From: Pseudomonadota bacterium
Lineage (GTDB): Bacteria > Pseudomonadota > Gammaproteobacteria > Steroidobacterales > Steroidobacteraceae
Assembly: GCA_021820785.1 (NCBI GenBank)
Contig: JAKADE010000015.1
Location: forward strand, 1 to 18,294
DNA length: 18,294 nt
Direction of reading: 5' to 3'
A program made the position numbers and the translations under genes. Position 1 is the first letter of the stretch. Every line of letters starts with the position of its first letter. Shown here in pieces: positions 8,395 through 16,410 of the stretch. The notes under the pieces are model-generated. The model ran no database searches and was not told the origin of the DNA. It saw only the letters and a list, made by a program, of their open reading frames with translations.

Positions 8395-9945
8395 CTACAT
8401 CCCTCCCGCCGCATCGACCGAAAGTTGGTGAGTCGCCAAGACGTGATCCCCTTTTCGGGCCACGACAGCGACTTGCCAGGTGCCGCCTCCCGTCAGGGTC
8501 ACCGAACCCTGGTACGCGCCGTTTCCGGCTGGACTCAATTGCACCGAAACGTGCTTGCCCGCCATCCCCATGGCCGACATCGCCGGCAGCACGAACGTCG
8601 CACTCACCTGCGCACCGTTGACCGGCCCGCCCTTGGGGTCGGTGAGCGTCACGCGGATCAGATTGCGCCCGACGCGCGGGGGATTCGGTTGCAGGGATAC
8701 GGCGAGACGCGCCCGTGGAGCACCTGCGGTCCGCGGTGCCGCGGGCGGCGGCGCGAAGGCGGACAATGCGGCCTGCAGCTGGCTTTGGGAATCGATGAGG
8801 AAGTTGGCCGACGTGACGATGCGCTCGCCGGGCTTCAGACCGTTGAGAACGATGTATTCATCGCCAACCTCGGCACCGAGACGCACATCACGCGGCTCGA
8901 GATACCCGTCGCCCCGGTCCACGAACACGATCTGCCGGGTGCCCGTCTGCAGCACCCCGGAGGCCGGAATCACCACCTGCTCACCCATCGGGGCCTCGAG
9001 CGAGACGTTGACGAACATGTCCGGCACGAGCTTCAACGTGGGGTTCGCAAATCGCAGGCGCACCCGCGCCGTGCGGGTCGAGGCATCAATCTCGGGGTAG
9101 ATGAAATCCACCCGACCGGTGAAGCGCCGTCCAGGGTACGTGTCGACGGTGAGGCTTGCCCGATCGCCGACCTTGAGCCGCCCGAGATCGTTCTGGAATA
9201 CGTGGGCAAACACCCAGATCGTCGAGAGATCCGCCACCGTATAAAGTCGGGTTCCGGGCTCGGCATACGCGTTGGGCAGCGCTTCGCGCTGGGTGACGTA
9301 GCCGCTCACCGGAGAGTCGATGACCAAATCCCGCCTGATTCGCCCCGTCGCTCGCAGCCGCGCAATTTCCCGATGCGGGATACCCCAAAGCGCAAGCCGC
9401 TCGGCCGCGGCGTCTACCAGGGAGGTCGCATCGCGCGCCACGGCCAGATCGGGGCTGCGTGCGAGCCGCCGTTGACTTTCCCTTGCCAGCAGATACTCCC
9501 GCTCAGTGGACAAGAGCTCGGGACTGTAGATGGTGAATAACGGCTGTCCCCTGCGCACGTACTGGTAGGTCGAGTCGACGAACACCTTCTGGATGTAGCC
9601 CGCGAAGCGCACCTGCACGTACGCGAGCCCTCGTTCGTCGACCGCCACGCTGCCCGTCGTGCGGATCACGTCGCTGACGGACTTGCGCCGGACCTCGCCG
9701 ATCCTGACCCCGATGCGCTGCAATTGTTGGGAGGAGATGGGCACTGGCGCGAGCGGCGACTCTTGCGAAGGCCCACGGCTCCCGGCCCCTGCGCTCGCCT
9801 GAGGCCTCGAAGCGGCGGTCGCCGCCGGGGCGACCTTCGACACCGCCGCCGAATGCGAGCGCCACCACAATGCCCCCCCGCCGCCGAGGAGTAGCAGATT
9901 GACGGCCAGCGCCGTGAGAAATGCGCTACGGTAATTCGTCTTCAT
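8395..9945 (-). CDS. cusB: CusB-type periplasmic adaptor with C-terminal FixH/YtkA-like domain
   Basis: Membrane-fusion protein linking the CusA-like pump to the outer-membrane factor, 516 residues. There is one N-terminal membrane anchor or signal (about 8-28) and an Ala/Ser/Pro-rich linker to about 68. Barrel and lipoyl parts follow (VQVRFAGYIQKVFVDSTYQYVRRGQPLF, about 110-137; DSPVSGYVTQREAL near 210-223), then the beta-barrel and membrane-proximal domains to about 395. Residues about 412-510 form an extra beta domain with VTLTDPKGGPVNGAQVSATF, then LPAMSAMGMAGKHV. This resembles FixH/YtkA-like periplasmic domains. The N-terminal Met cluster that takes metal in E. coli CusB (M21, M36, M38) has no counterpart; the linker has no Met. 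The ATG overlaps the stop of the upstream outer-membrane gene as ATGA, and its stop abuts cusA. Confidence 0.93.
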   Translation of the reverse strand: MKTNYRSAFLTALAVNLLLLGGGGALWWRSHSAAVSKVAPAATAASRPQASAGAGSRGPSQESPLAPVPISSQQLQRIGVRIGEVRRKSVSDVIRTTGSVAVDERGLAYVQVRFAGYIQKVFVDSTYQYVRRGQPLFTIYSPELLSTEREYLLARESQRRLARSPDLAVARDATSLVDAAAERLALWGIPHREIARLRATGRIRRDLVIDSPVSGYVTQREALPNAYAEPGTRLYTVADLSTIWVFAHVFQNDLGRLKVGDRASLTVDTYPGRRFTGRVDFIYPEIDASTRTARVRLRFANPTLKLVPDMFVNVSLEAPMGEQVVIPASGVLQTGTRQIVFVDRGDGYLEPRDVRLGAEVGDEYIVLNGLKPGERIVTSANFLIDSQSQLQAALSAFAPPPAAPRTAGAPRARLAVSLQPNPPRVGRNLIRVTLTDPKGGPVNGAQVSATFVLPAMSAMGMAGKHVSVQLSPAGNGAYQGSVTLTGGGTWQVAVVARKGDHVLATHQLSVDAAGGM

Positions 9946-11243
9946 GGCGAGGTCCCCGTCTCGTTCCGTCTCGCAAGCCTGCTGCCGCTCAGTCGCTTTA
10001 ACTCAGCCCACCGATCGAAGTACTCCGATCGCGCCCGGGCGAGTCCGAGCGCGGTGTCGAGCTGGCGCTGCTCGGCGGTCAGCACTTCGAGAAAGCCGCC
10101 CCGGCCGCTGCTGTATTCGCTCAACGCCACATCGAGCGCATCGCGCGAGAGCGGCACGAGGTCGTCTCGATAGAGCGCGAGCGACTTCGCCGTCTCACGC
10201 GTTGAGGCATAGGCGGCCGCGAGATCGGCGAGCAGAGCGGCGCGCTGGTTCTCGAGTTCGTATTCGGCCCGCCGAGCCTGCGCATGAGCGGCATCGATTT
10301 CCGCGCGGTACTTCCCCTGATCGAGCGGTACCGTGAAGGACAATCCCACCATCGGCCGCATGGCGGGGTCCGACCACATGCTGTTGTAACCGGCGCTGAC
10401 TTGAAATTGCGGGTAGCGTTGCTTGCCTGCGAGCGACGCTTTCGCCCGAGCAGCGTGTTCTTGGGCTTCGAGCGCCTGCAGCTGCGGGTGGGTCAGTGCT
10501 CGCTGCAGGAGCGCCGCTTCGGACGGTAGTTGCGTCGGGGCGGGTAAAGCCGCCGGCAGAGGAATCGGGGAAGTGGGCGGTCGATCGAGCAGCGCGTTCA
10601 TGCGCGCGGCGACGACGGCGATTTTGCGCTGCCACTCGAGCTGCTGCTGCGCGAGCATGGTGCGCTCGACATCCGCTTGCAGCACATCGGATTGCGGCGC
10701 CTTGCCCGTCGCATAGCGGACCGAGGCGATGCGCCGTAGCTCGCCGATGACGGACTGGTTGGAGGCATTGATGAGGAGCGCGCGGTGAACGAATACCCAG
10801 TCCGCGAAGATGCCTCGAGCCGTCGCCGCGAGGCGCAGCCGCAGCGCCTGGAGGTCGTGACGCGCCACTTCCGCATCCGCTCGGGCGATCTCCTTGCGCA
10901 CCTCGAGCGTGCCCCACCAGGGCAGGGCCTGACTCACCTCGATGTCCTCGCCCGTTCCCATGGCGCTGCCGAAGGTACGCGGTGCCGCCGATACGCTCAG
11001 CATCGGATCGGGCAGCGCGCCGGCCGGGCGGATACCGGAGACGGCCGCGACCAGCGCTTGGCGCATGGCCCGGAGACTTGCGTTTCGGGCAAGCACCGCG
11101 ACGGTGAACGACTCAGCTGTCAGCGGCGCCGCAAGCGCCACATCACGGTCCCGGTGCGCGAGATCCGCGGCATGAGTTGCGCTCACGGCGATGAACAACG
11201 CCAAGCCGACCACGCCGGCGAGACTTTTCGAGTATTGACGCAC
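9942..11243 (-). CDS. TolC-family outer-membrane efflux protein (CusC-like)
   Basis: Outer-membrane channel of the tripartite metal exporter, 433 residues from the chosen start. A signal peptide of about 26 residues (ends SATHAA-DL) is followed by the long helical repeats of the OEP family: PDPMLSVSAAPRTF near 78-91, DIEVSQALPWWGTLEVRKE near 99-117, and SYSxGRGGFLEVLTAEQRQLD-like text near 390. It has no lipobox cysteine, unlike E. coli CusC, so it is probably not lipidated. The start is GTG at 11243, preceded by GGAG with 7 nt spacing; reading further upstream would add residues ahead of the signal peptide. The stop overlaps the cusB ATG by 4 nt. The Cys/Met-rich gene ends 81 nt upstream. 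Confidence 0.92.
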   Translation of the reverse strand: MRQYSKSLAGVVGLALFIAVSATHAADLAHRDRDVALAAPLTAESFTVAVLARNASLRAMRQALVAAVSGIRPAGALPDPMLSVSAAPRTFGSAMGTGEDIEVSQALPWWGTLEVRKEIARADAEVARHDLQALRLRLAATARGIFADWVFVHRALLINASNQSVIGELRRIASVRYATGKAPQSDVLQADVERTMLAQQQLEWQRKIAVVAARMNALLDRPPTSPIPLPAALPAPTQLPSEAALLQRALTHPQLQALEAQEHAARAKASLAGKQRYPQFQVSAGYNSMWSDPAMRPMVGLSFTVPLDQGKYRAEIDAAHAQARRAEYELENQRAALLADLAAAYASTRETAKSLALYRDDLVPLSRDALDVALSEYSSGRGGFLEVLTAEQRQLDTALGLARARSEYFDRWAELKRLSGSRLARRNETGTSP

Positions 11244-11324
11244 AAGACACTCCGTTTGCAGATCCCAAACGATGACGCGCCCGCACACGCTTGGCGTGCA
11301 AGCACCGATCCGCAACGGGGAGTG

Positions 11325-11741
11325 TTAGAGTCTCAGACGCAGGGTCGAAAGATAGGTGTCGCGCCCTGCCGAGGGGGCGGTGGCGATCCGCGGGGGTCCC
11401 CGCGGTGGCGTGCTTCGATGCGCCGCTACAGGAGAGGCAACGGTCCATGCAGGCGCTGGCGAAGCGACCGCGTGCGCATCCGGGATTTCTATCCCCGCGA
11501 TTCGAGCCGCCGGCCCAGCGGGCACCCACCCACAGGCGCCTGTCATCCCGCACGAGGCTCCGCAGGACAAAGACGTGCCACCGCAAGGCATCGGCGCCCG
11601 GTGACCCGTCATGGGACAGTGCATCGGGACCGGAGTCGGGGACAGCATCATGGGACACGCCCAGACCTGCTGACCGTACCCGAGCGTTACGAGAGCCAGC
11701 AGCAGCGTGACGAAATGCGAATGAAGTCGTCGACCCATCAT
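11325..11741 (-). CDS. Exported Cys/Met/His-rich protein (CopL-like composition)
   Basis: A 138-residue protein with an N-terminal signal peptide (about 1-28, ending QQVWA). Directly after it comes a dense cluster of soft-metal ligands: C29, C42, C53, C60, C64 and C70, with M31, M32, M40, M44, M51, M66, H41 and H47, including CPMM, HCPM and MPCGG. The second half is Pro/Ala-rich with PPRGPPR near 110 and an LRLRL end. The layout of signal peptide, Cys/Met/His cluster and Pro-rich tail resembles CopL-type proteins found ahead of copper operons. I cannot show homology. It begins with ATGATG and has no clear ribosome binding site, but a good -10 (TATGAT) lies just upstream. It is the gene before the TolC/cusB/cusA genes, so a metal-binding or leader-type regulatory role is inferred. 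Confidence 0.65.
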   Translation of the reverse strand: MMGRRLHSHFVTLLLALVTLGYGQQVWACPMMLSPTPVPMHCPMTGHRAPMPCGGTSLSCGASCGMTGACGWVPAGPAARIAGIEIPDAHAVASPAPAWTVASPVAAHRSTPPRGPPRIATAPSAGRDTYLSTLRLRL

Positions 11742-11742
11742 G

Positions 11743-11780
11743 CGGTTATCATACTAACGCTTTGCGAACTCAAACGCTAC
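11743..11780 (-). promoter_or_regulatory. Possible promoter for the Cys-rich gene and cus genes
   Basis: Minus strand: a strong -10-like TATGAT (about 11748-11753) lies 6-11 nt before the ATGATG start at 11741. TTGAGT (about 11768-11773) is the nearest -35-like hexamer, but the spacing is only about 14 bp. An AT-richer patch stands out from the GC-rich surroundings. If used, the transcript would have almost no leader. Low certainty. Confidence 0.3.
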
Positions 11781-11790
11781 CGCCGAGGAG

Positions 11791-11812
11791 GCCGGGCATT
11801 GCCCGGGCATTC
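11791..11812. other. Small GC inverted repeat
   Basis: CCGGG-CATTG-CCCGG (within 11792-11806) is flanked by a repeated GGGCATT. It lies between the Met-rich and Cys-rich genes and could form a short RNA hairpin. No T-tract follows on either strand. Confidence 0.25.
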
Positions 11813-11860
11813 CGTGCAGTTGAGTACCGCGACTCGAGGTGTGAGGGCACTGAGGTGCCG

Positions 11861-11885
11861 CCCCACGGGCGCTACCGTGGGGTTT
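11861..11885. terminator. Perfect 8-bp hairpin downstream of the Met-rich gene
   Basis: CCCCACGG (11861-11868), 6-nt loop, CCGTGGGG (11875-11882), then TTT on the plus strand. A second hairpin-like element, CGGAAG-AG-CTTCCG (11918-11931), lies between it and the stop at 11957. On the minus strand, where the Met-rich gene is read, no T-tract follows the stem. It could attenuate read-through into the Cys-rich and cus genes or stabilise the 3' end. Confidence 0.4.
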
Positions 11886-11956
11886 CACTCGTATCGTCAT
11901 CCAGATTCATTGACACGCGGAAGAGCTTCCGGGGATTGCTCCTCTCCTCAGGGAAG

Positions 11957-12499
11957 CTACGGCTGCGGGCCCTTCCCTGCCGTAGGCATTCCCTGCATCG
12001 CCTGCATTTGGCCCATCATCTGCTCCATCATCAGTTGCATCATGTCGAGACGGTTCTGCATCTGATCCCGCATCCGGTCGTGCATCCGCTGGCACTGTTG
12101 CGCGGAGGGTGCATTCCGACTGCCGCCACCCATCATGCCGTTACCCATCATCCCGTGTCCCATCGAGGGACCGCCCATCATTCCCCGAGGCATCATGCCG
12201 GACATCATCCGCCCGCCCATGGCGCGCATGGCCTGCATCTGCTCCATCATGGTGTGCATGTGCTCGCGCAGCAGCGTCGCCCTCACCTCGGGACTCTTCG
12301 TCGCGCGGATACGCCGCATCTGCTCCTGCATGAGTTTCATCCGAGCTTCCATCTCGTTGAGATGCTGTGCGGCCATCGCGGCCGGTTCGGTTGCTTGAGC
12401 CGCCGGCGGCCGGGGTGAAGGGGGCGCGGCCTGCGCGGCCGTGATCGCCAACAACGCCAGGGCAATGCCCGGCAACGCAATTGAGAGTCTGGATTTCAC
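11957..12499 (-). CDS. Methionine-rich periplasmic protein, probable copper/silver binder
   Basis: 180 residues from a GTG at 12499, chosen because GGAG sits 6 nt upstream and a clean signal peptide (about 1-24, ending AAQA) follows. An upstream in-frame GTG at 12532 would bury that signal. The mature part of about 156 residues has 34 Met by my count. A helical segment (EMEARMKLMQEQMRRI) is followed by HMHTMMEQMQAM. A Gly/Met stretch holds GRMMSGMM, RGMMGG and GHGMMGNGMMGGG. A second helical part has MQLMMEQMMGQMQAMQGM. There is one Cys, in QQCQRMHDR. Met-rich exported proteins of this composition accompany copper/silver efflux systems and can bind Cu(I)/Ag(I); function here is inferred. It follows the methyltransferase-like gene by 43 nt in the same direction. 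Confidence 0.8.
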   Translation of the reverse strand: MKSRLSIALPGIALALLAITAAQAAPPSPRPPAAQATEPAAMAAQHLNEMEARMKLMQEQMRRIRATKSPEVRATLLREHMHTMMEQMQAMRAMGGRMMSGMMPRGMMGGPSMGHGMMGNGMMGGGSRNAPSAQQCQRMHDRMRDQMQNRLDMMQLMMEQMMGQMQAMQGMPTAGKGPQP

Positions 12500-12542
12500 T
12501 TGAGTCTCCTGGCTTGAGTGATGCCTCGACACCGTGGGCCGC

Positions 12543-13190
12543 TTAAGGCTTGGCCTGCTCGATGAGCCGGTGCCAACCGCCCCGTCTCGGGAAGAACATG
12601 GGCACGCGCCGCCGATACTGCTCGTATCGGTCGCCGAATTTCTCGATCATGTCCCGCTCTTCCCGGTACGCGAGCAGGGTGTAGGCAAGCACGATGATCG
12701 GAAAGAGTGTCACGGAAAAGACGGTCGGCCAATGAACGACGCCCTCTCCGAAGAGCCCCACGAAAAGCCCGGCGTACTGGGGGTGGCGCACGAGACCGTA
12801 GAGTCCCTCGGATGCGAGTCTGCCCGCCTGGTGCGCTCGGTAGAGTTCTCGCCATCCCTCGATGAACAAGCCGATGCCGAAAAAAAGCACCAGATACCCG
12901 ATGAGCATGGAGATCAACATTCCGGTATCGCCCAGTCCGAGCAGCGTCGACCACAAGTTCGCGTTCAAGCCGCGGCGGTCGAGATGGAAGAACCGCACGA
13001 GAAGATAGATCGTCAGCGGGAAGCCGTACATTTCCGCGTACAGGGCGATGATGAACGCCTGAACCAAGCCTGCGCCGGCCCACTCGCGCCAGCCCTTGGG
13101 CGCGAAATACCGGTAGAAGAGCCAGGAGGCCACCACGATCATGATGATCGCGAGACCCCATGCGCCAGAGTGAGCGATGTGCAGATTCAT
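12543..13190 (-). CDS. Isoprenylcysteine carboxyl methyltransferase-like membrane protein
   Basis: 215 residues from the ATG at 13190. There are about five hydrophobic segments (about 11-26, 40-60, 85-110, 145-160 and a short re-entrant part). The C-terminal signature of the ICMT/phospholipid methyltransferase-like family is clear: LYGLVRHPQYAGLFVG, then EERDMIEKFGDRYEQYRRRVPMFFPR. RHPQY and the downstream EE/Y pair form the SAM-binding pocket in the family. In-frame GTG codons at 13211 and 13199 are alternative starts; none has a strong ribosome binding site. Members in metal-resistance clusters have no known substrate, and bacteria lack prenylated CaaX proteins, so the name denotes fold only. 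It heads the minus-strand copper block, 43 nt before the Met-rich gene. Confidence 0.85.
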   Translation of the reverse strand: MNLHIAHSGAWGLAIIMIVVASWLFYRYFAPKGWREWAGAGLVQAFIIALYAEMYGFPLTIYLLVRFFHLDRRGLNANLWSTLLGLGDTGMLISMLIGYLVLFFGIGLFIEGWRELYRAHQAGRLASEGLYGLVRHPQYAGLFVGLFGEGVVHWPTVFSVTLFPIIVLAYTLLAYREERDMIEKFGDRYEQYRRRVPMFFPRRGGWHRLIEQAKP

Positions 13191-13397
13191 ATTGCTCACG
13201 CGTCTGTTCACCGGCCGGCGCGCAGCCTCTTGACCAATGATGGAAAGTCATGGTTCCTACGCCAATGGCATCATGCAGAGCGGGCGATATGCGGTGTATT
13301 CGGGGATATACGTAATGTCCGACCTTACGCTTTTTGGCCCAGGCGAGCGCGTGTACGTATTCTTTCACGTGACCGTTGTCTGTCCCAGGCGATACGC
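13191..13397. other. Intergenic region left of the copA operator
   Basis: I see no gene here. It must hold the promoter for the leftward methyltransferase-like/Met-rich genes, but no convincing -35/-10 pair was found. A small repeat GTAT-N8-ATAC lies near 13290-13310 (in the text gtattcggggatatac). Nothing else stands out. Confidence 0.3.
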
Positions 13398-13429
13398 TTG
13401 ACGCTGGACCATGGTCCAGGGTGTAGGCT
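13398..13429 (+). promoter_or_regulatory. MerR-type metal-responsive promoter/operator for regulator-copA
   Basis: -35 TTGACG (13398-13403), a 20-bp spacer, and -10 TAGGCT (13424-13429). The spacer carries the perfect 16-bp palindrome CTGGACCATGGTCCAG (13404-13419). The over-long spacer with a central dyad is diagnostic of MerR-family activation. The regulator gene starts 31 bp downstream, so the pair regulator-copA is expected to be autoregulated as one operon. Confidence 0.88.
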
Positions 13430-13459
13430 GCCCTTTGGGACATTCACTGGAAGTACACC

Positions 13460-13873
13460 ATGACATCCCTCGGCATCGGAGCGCTCGCCAAACGGGTGGG
13501 CGTGCGCATCGACACAGTGCGCTATTACGAGCGCAGCGGCCTGCTGGCTCCCGAGAGTCGGCTCGAATCCGGCTACCGCCGCTACAGCGAAGCCGAGCTG
13601 ACGCGGCTGCGCTTCATTCGGCGCGCGCAGGTGCTGGGTTTCTCCCTCAAGGAGATCGGCGAGCTGCTGGCGCTCTCCAAGGCGCGCAACGTTGTGCGCG
13701 TCAAGCGCGCCGCCGAGGTGAAGCTTGCCGACGTCGAGGAACGTATCGCCGCCCTGGTCCGGATGCGGGACGCCCTGTCTACTTTGGTGAGCACCTGCCC
13801 CGGCCACGGTGAACCCGCCGACTGCCCGATCCTGAAATCACTAGGAGGCGAGGACTGCAATGAACACTCGTGA
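13460..13873 (+). CDS. MerR-family metal-responsive regulator (CueR/heavy-metal type)
   Basis: A 137-residue metal sensor. The N-terminal winged helix contains [24 protein letters not shown] and [12 protein letters not shown], then a long dimer helix, then a C-terminal metal loop [13 protein letters not shown] with C113 and C122. C133 is an extra cysteine at the tail. The position of CueR Ser77 (Cys in MerR and ZntR) is Val by my alignment, so the divalent-sensor Cys is missing, which fits a Cu(I)/Ag(I)-type sensor. The loop spacing C-x8-C is one residue longer than CueR (C-x7-C). GGAAG lies 6 nt before the ATG. The last 14 nt overlap the copper ATPase gene, and the operator is just upstream, so it very likely activates this operon. 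Confidence 0.92.
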   Translation: MTSLGIGALAKRVGVRIDTVRYYERSGLLAPESRLESGYRRYSEAELTRLRFIRRAQVLGFSLKEIGELLALSKARNVVRVKRAAEVKLADVEERIAALVRMRDALSTLVSTCPGHGEPADCPILKSLGGEDCNEHS

Positions 13874-16334
13874 CACACATTCGAATGAGACAGAGCCCGC
13901 GCGACACCGGCTTGAGCCAGGCGGCCCCATGGACGAGACGCTCGTACAAGAACCGAAGGACCCCGTCTGTGGCATGACGGTCTCACCCGGGTCGGCTCAT
14001 CGAATCGAGCGCAGCGGACTCACCTATCTCTTCTGTTCGAACGGGTGCCGGGAGAAGTTTCGAGCACACCCCGATCAGTACGTGCGGAATCGCCGCGAAA
14101 CGGTGGCTGCTCCTTCCGCGCCCACTGCGGAATCAGCCGGAAAGCCCACGGCACACGCATGCGACACCCACCCGGATGACGCTACCGGCTCATGCGCCGT
14201 ACTCTCGCCTCCTGCAGGCACGCTTTACACCTGCCCCATGCACCCGGAGATCCGGCGCAGCGAGCCCGGCAGTTGTCCGATTTGCGGCATGGCGCTCGAG
14301 CCCGTGCAGCCGGCCGCCCAAGTCGAGTCGAATCCAGAGCTACGCGACATGACGCGGCGCTTCTGGGTGGGAGCGGCTCTCGCCGTGCCGCTGCTCTTTC
14401 TCGACATGGGCGCGCACATCCGGGCGCTGAACTTGCACCATTACGTCCCGCCGCTCGTTTCGGCGTGGATTCAGTTTGCACTCGGGACTCCGGTGGTGCT
14501 TTGGGCCGGCTGGCCACTGCTTCAGCGCGGCTGGGATTCGGTGCGCCGCCGCTCGCTCAACATGTTCAGCCTCATCGGGCTCGGCGTCAGTGCCTCCTAT
14601 CTCTACAGCCTCGTGGCGCTTTTCGCCCCGGACGTCTTTCCGGAAAGTCTGCGCCGCGCCGGCGGGGTTGTTCCCGTTTACTTCGAGGCCGCGGCCGTCA
14701 TCACGGTCCTTGTGCTGCTCGGGCAGGTCCTCGAGCTGCGCGCACGCGCGGCGACCGGTGGGGCGATCCGCGCGCTCCTCAATCTCGCCCCCAAGGCCGC
14801 ACGGCGCATCCGCCCGGATGGGAGCGATGAGGAAGTCCCCCTCGAGACGGTCCAGCTCGGGGACCAGCTGCGCGTGCGACCGGGCGAAGCGGTTCCGGTC
14901 GACGGCTCGGTGCTCGAAGGGGCCAGCGCGGTCGATGAGTCCATGGTGACCGGCGAGTCCATCCCTGTCGCCAAGGAGCCGGGTGCGAAGGTCATTGGCG
15001 GCACTATCAACGGCACGGGCGCGCTCGTCATGCGCGCCGAGCACATCGGATCAGACACCATGCTCGCGCGGATCGTACAGATGGTCGCCGAGGCGCAGCG
15101 CAGCCGTGCACCGATCCAGCGACTCGCCGATCGGGTCTCGAGCTGGTTCGTCCCCGCCGTCATCCTCGCGGCCCTCGGGGCGTTCGCCATCTGGATGCTA
15201 ATCGGTCCGTCGCCGCAGCTCGCCTATGCGCTGGTCGCCGCCGTGTCGGTGCTCATCATCGCCTGTCCCTGCGCGTTGGGACTGGCGACCCCGATGTCGA
15301 TCATGGTCGGAGTGGGCAAAGGCGCGACGGCGGGCGTCTTAATCAAGAATGCCGAAGCGCTGGAGCGCTTCGAGAAGATCGACACGCTCGTTGTGGACAA
15401 GACCGGGACCCTGACTGAAGGCAAACCGCGGGTGACGGTCGTGCTGCCCGCTCAGGAGTTCGATGAGGCCACCCTGCTGCGCCTGGCCGCAAGCCTCGAG
15501 CGATCGAGCGAGCATCCGCTCGCGGCGGCCATCGCCGCCGCGGCACTCGAGAGGCATCTGGTCCTCGGCAAGGTGGCAGATTTTCGCTCCGTGACCGGGA
15601 AGGGTGTGACCGGCACTGTCGCCGGCCGTCCGGTGGCGGTGGGCAACACCGCGCTCCTCCAGGCGCTGAGCATCCCGGCGGACGACCTCGAATCGCAGGC
15701 GGAGAGCCTGCGCCACGAAGGGGCCACCTCCATGTTCGTGGCAATCGATGGTCGCGCCGCCGGACTCATCGCGGTCGCCGATCCGGTCAAAGCGAGCACG
15801 CCCGCGGCCCTCGAGAGCCTCCGGAACGACGCCATTCGTATCGTGATGGTCACAGGTGATCATCGCGCTACGGCAGAGGCAGTCGCGCGCAAGCTCGGTA
15901 TCACCGACATCGAAGCGGAAGTCCTCCCCGACCATAAGAATGCCATCGTGCGCCGCCTGCGCAGCGAGGGGCGCGCCGTGGCGATGGCTGGAGACGGCGT
16001 GAACGACGCGCCGGCGCTAGCCGAGGCGGAAGTTGGAATCGCCATGGGCACGGGGACCGATGTAGCGATGCAGAGCGCTGGCGTCACGCTCGTCAAAGGC
16101 GACCTTGCGGGCATCGTGCGCGCACGCACTCTCAGTCGCGCCACGATGCGCAACATCCGCCAGAACCTCTTCCTGGCTTTCGTCTATAACGCGATTGGAA
16201 TCCCGATCGCCGCCGGTGCGCTCTATCCGGTCTTCGGACTGCTGCTGAGTCCAATGATCGCTGCGGCGGCGATGAGCCTGAGCTCGGTATCGGTGATCGG
16301 CAACGCGCTCCGCTTACGGTTCGTTCGCCTGTAA
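13860..16334 (+). CDS. copA: Copper/silver-translocating P1B-type ATPase
   Basis: Pumps Cu(I)/Ag(I) out of the cytosol, 824 residues. Instead of an N-terminal HMA domain it has a YHS domain (DPVCGMTV, 34-41; C59 and C63) and a heavy-metal-binding zinc-ribbon-like segment, YTCPMHPE...[12 protein letters not shown] (123-148). Eight transmembrane helices are expected. The actuator motif TGES is at 364-367, the CPC transport motif at 469-471, phosphorylated D513 in DKTGTLT, the HP motif at 552-553, and GDGVNDAP at 711-718. The last helix has MSLSS (805-809), typical of P1B-1 Cu(I) pumps. The start was chosen at 13860, with GAGG about 7 nt upstream; it overlaps the regulator's last codons. It is transcribed from the MerR-type promoter at 13398-13429. 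A clear terminator is not visible after it. Confidence 0.96.
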   Translation: MNTRDTHSNETEPARHRLEPGGPMDETLVQEPKDPVCGMTVSPGSAHRIERSGLTYLFCSNGCREKFRAHPDQYVRNRRETVAAPSAPTAESAGKPTAHACDTHPDDATGSCAVLSPPAGTLYTCPMHPEIRRSEPGSCPICGMALEPVQPAAQVESNPELRDMTRRFWVGAALAVPLLFLDMGAHIRALNLHHYVPPLVSAWIQFALGTPVVLWAGWPLLQRGWDSVRRRSLNMFSLIGLGVSASYLYSLVALFAPDVFPESLRRAGGVVPVYFEAAAVITVLVLLGQVLELRARAATGGAIRALLNLAPKAARRIRPDGSDEEVPLETVQLGDQLRVRPGEAVPVDGSVLEGASAVDESMVTGESIPVAKEPGAKVIGGTINGTGALVMRAEHIGSDTMLARIVQMVAEAQRSRAPIQRLADRVSSWFVPAVILAALGAFAIWMLIGPSPQLAYALVAAVSVLIIACPCALGLATPMSIMVGVGKGATAGVLIKNAEALERFEKIDTLVVDKTGTLTEGKPRVTVVLPAQEFDEATLLRLAASLERSSEHPLAAAIAAAALERHLVLGKVADFRSVTGKGVTGTVAGRPVAVGNTALLQALSIPADDLESQAESLRHEGATSMFVAIDGRAAGLIAVADPVKASTPAALESLRNDAIRIVMVTGDHRATAEAVARKLGITDIEAEVLPDHKNAIVRRLRSEGRAVAMAGDGVNDAPALAEAEVGIAMGTGTDVAMQSAGVTLVKGDLAGIVRARTLSRATMRNIRQNLFLAFVYNAIGIPIAAGALYPVFGLLLSPMIAAAAMSLSSVSVIGNALRLRFVRL

Positions 16335-16410
16335 CGCCTGGACTGATGTTCGTACTCGTCGATTCCGCTCGCATCACGCTCCCAGTCTGATTCGAAGAGA
16401 GACGCGAGGA

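Noticed and set aside
7948..9540. 530-codon plus-strand open frame
   Set aside because: Antisense to the cusA/cusB genes, with no family features and no ribosome binding site; an artefact of high GC.
11911..11945. TTGACA followed by GGAAG-AG-CTTCC, resembling a MerR-type promoter on the plus strand
   Set aside because: No gene follows on the plus strand and no -10 fits at 19-20 bp; kept only as a hairpin in the spacer.
10785..12065. 426-codon plus-strand open frame
   Set aside because: Antisense to the TolC-type, Cys-rich and Met-rich genes. The minus-strand products have signal peptides and recognisable features; this one does not.
12496..13443. 315-codon minus-strand open frame overlapping the methyltransferase gene
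   Set aside because: It is in a different frame from the ICMT-like protein and has no hydrophobic segments or motifs, only Arg-rich text.
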